NCBI GenBank assembly: GCA_030824095.1
Contig: JAVBYK010000337.1
Coordinates: 1 to 5,840, forward strand
DNA length: 5,840 bases
Direction: 5' to 3'
DNA from: a bacterium
GTDB taxonomy: Bacteria; Pseudomonadota; Gammaproteobacteria; Burkholderiales; Burkholderiaceae_C
Shown in pieces: positions 5,737 to 5,840 of the stretch. A program made the position numbers and the translations under genes. Numbering within the stretch: the first letter of the stretch is position 1; each line of letters begins with the position of its first letter. The notes beneath the pieces were generated by a model. That model did no database searches and was not told the origin of the DNA. It saw only the letters and a list, made by a program, of their open reading frames with translations.

Positions 5737-5840
5737 ATGAAGGTCGATCCTGCCGTTGTCAAGATTTTTGCCGAGAACGTGCGCGCGGACATCATCCAGC
5801 GCCCGGCCGGCCTGAACCTGGACGCGGCCATCGTGCAGAA
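5737..5840 (+). CDS. Start of an unrecognised gene (truncated by window edge)
   Basis: An ATG opens a frame that stays open for 34 codons to the window end. It begins MKVDPAVVKIFAENVRADII and continues with a short PAGLNLDAAI stretch. The codon use is GC-rich at third positions like its neighbours, which supports a real gene. The visible part has no signal peptide or membrane segment and suggests a soluble helical start. It is not enough to name a family. There is no clear ribosome binding site before the ATG. It lies 45 bases after the flavoprotein gene on the same strand, so the two may be cotranscribed unless the candidate promoter at 5723 is used. Confidence 0.6.
   Translation, partial: MKVDPAVVKIFAENVRADIIQRPAGLNLDAAIVQ

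Noticed and set aside
1..5840. CRISPR array, insertion sequence, tRNA gene, toxin-antitoxin pair or phage gene
   Set aside because: I looked for spaced direct repeats, transposase motifs, terminal inverted repeats and tRNA-like cloverleaf sequences and found none.

Overview
The window looks like chromosomal DNA from a betaproteobacterium, most likely a member of the Comamonadaceae (Rhodoferax/Polaromonas/Acidovorax relatives). The reasons are the high GC content, the character of the chemoreceptor, cysteine synthase and FAD-protein sequences, and the A-type RNase P RNA. This placement is inferred from sequence character recalled from memory, not from a search.

Layout, left to right. Positions 1-1361 (minus) hold most of a methyl-accepting chemotaxis protein that runs off the left edge, so its C-terminus is missing. 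Positions 1526-1954 (minus) encode a small two-CBS-domain protein. Positions 2016-2358 (minus) hold the RNase P RNA gene rnpB, with a closing P1 helix, recognisable conserved regions and a T-tract at its 3' end. Divergent from it, 2464-3381 (plus) encodes cysteine synthase (O-acetylserine sulfhydrylase). A strong bidirectional terminator at about 3399-3433 separates it from a convergent gene, 3433-3744 (minus), for a small secreted four-cysteine protein of unknown function. Positions 3904-5691 (plus) encode a large FAD-dependent oxidoreductase-like protein of an uncharacterised family. At the right edge, 5737-5840 (plus) is the start of a gene that I do not recognise.

The genes do not form an obvious shared pathway. 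This looks like ordinary core-genome territory: chemosensing, nucleotide-responsive regulation, tRNA processing, cysteine synthesis, a periplasmic small protein and a flavoprotein. I see no mobile element, CRISPR array, tRNA gene, phage gene or defence system.

The features most worth a second look are small. One is an AT-richer, rare-codon, palindromic patch inside the flavoprotein gene that resembles a dispersed repeat inserted in frame. Another is a perfect 13-bp palindrome over the likely rnpB -10 box in the rnpB/cysteine synthase divergent region. The third is the uncharacterised four-cysteine secreted protein.
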